From Caballeronia megalochromosomata (GTDB lineage: Bacteria > Pseudomonadota > Gammaproteobacteria > Burkholderiales > Burkholderiaceae): a stretch of 64,000 bases of DNA. The DNA is taken from the NCBI GenBank assembly GCA_001580565.1, contig LRBF01000096.1:1-64000 (forward strand). The letters run 5' to 3'. The position numbers were made by a program, and so were the translations under genes. Of the stretch, positions 63,727 to 64,000 are shown in pieces; position 1 is the first letter of the stretch, and every line of letters begins with the position of its first letter. The notes under the pieces were generated by a model. The model saw only the letters and a list, made by a program, of their open reading frames with translations, was not told the DNA's origin and made no database searches.

Positions 63727-64000
63727 TCAGCCCGGAATCGCGACGACGAGGCCATCCAGCTCGGGCGTGATCTCGATCTGGCAGCTCAGGCGGCTGTTGC
63801 TACGCGGCTCGCCGAGGCCTTCGAGCATTTCGCGCTCGATGTCGCAGGCTTCGCCGACCACGCGCATCCAGGTCTCATCCACATGGACCTCGCAGGTCGC
63901 GCAACTGCACGCGCCGCCGCATTCCGCGACGATCCCCGCGATCATGTTGTCGACGGCGCCCTGCATCACCGAACTGCCGAGCGGCACATCGACTTCCGTG
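63727..64000 (-). CDS. 2Fe-2S ferredoxin, N-terminal part cut by window edge
   Basis: The C-terminal 90 or so residues of an adrenodoxin/putidaredoxin-type 2Fe-2S ferredoxin. The ligand cluster reads ECGGACSCATCEVHVD, giving Cys at the expected C-x5-C-x2-C spacing when the family pattern is laid over it, and the fourth Cys is in NSRLSCQIEI. The frame stays open to base 64000 and reads (T)EVDVPLGSSVMQ, as inside this family, so the GTG at 63987 is not the start. It is the upstream-most visible gene of the operon and may be a second redox partner for the P450s, next to the 3Fe-4S ferredoxin. Confidence 0.9.
   Translation of the reverse strand, partial: TEVDVPLGSSVMQGAVDNMIAGIVAECGGACSCATCEVHVDETWMRVVGEACDIEREMLEGLGEPRSNSRLSCQIEITPELDGLVVAIPG

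Overview
The window is GC-rich, densely coded DNA that looks like an accessory replicon or metabolic-island stretch of a Burkholderia-type betaproteobacterium (Paraburkholderia/Caballeronia-like). The clues are two OmpC-type porins with the typical start SSVTLYGI or close variants, many one-component regulators (AraC, LysR, GntR), MFS carriers, CaiB-type CoA transferases and P450s, and very long antisense open frames caused by high GC3. No rRNA, tRNA, insertion sequence, phage gene or CRISPR array was seen. The taxonomic placement is an inference from protein style, not from a search.

Region 1 (1-18.8 kb) is a catabolic island. It holds an NCS1-type permease fragment, a GMC-type alcohol dehydrogenase, two paralogous TauD/TfdA-type dioxygenases, two paralogous beta-keto acid cleavage enzymes (BKACE), two MFS carriers, a CoA transferase, a thiolase, a quinone oxidoreductase, a small hydrolase, a porin, two AraC regulators and one GntR/FCD regulator. 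The parts suggest uptake, oxidation, CoA activation and retro-Claisen cleavage of a small organic acid or amine. The substrate is not readable from sequence. Four promoters (tauD copy A, the porin, gntR and one MFS gene) carry a TGTCGACA-like core placed so that the -35 hexamer (TCGACA/TCGACT) lies inside it, 17 bp from a -10. This is a probable GntR regulon.

Region 2 (18.9-22.8 kb) holds an MltF-like lytic transglycosylase, a periplasmic arylsulfatase and a 599-bp gene-free interval.

Region 3 (22.8-39.2 kb) is the most unusual part, a compact five-gene operon. It encodes a 3512-residue surface protein (LEPR-XLL motif, DUF4347, DUF11/isopeptide-like repeats, an SdrD-B-like module, nine VCBS/cadherin-like repeats), a TolC-like lipoprotein, two HlyD-type adaptors (one with a GAF-like N-domain) and a site-2-protease (M50) protein fused to a PqqD-like N-domain and a HlyD-like C-domain. 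No ABC transporter ATPase is present, so this looks like a type I-like export route in which the M50 protein occupies the inner-membrane slot.

Region 4 (39.2-44.1 kb) is a sugar-acid operon (PdxA-like dehydrogenase, MFS carrier, L-fuconate dehydratase-like enolase) with a divergent LysR gene. A proline-rich membrane-anchored hypothetical gene follows at 44.2-44.9 kb.

Region 5 (45-64 kb) is a P450-based degradation island. It has three cytochrome P450s, a 3Fe-4S ferredoxin, a ferredoxin reductase and a partial 2Fe-2S ferredoxin, with an acyl-CoA synthetase, a TesB thioesterase, two CoA transferases, a MaoC-like protein, three SDRs, a ketopantoate-reductase-like protein, a porin and AraC/LysR regulators. 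It resembles islands for cyclic terpenoid or other alicyclic acids, but the substrate is unknown.
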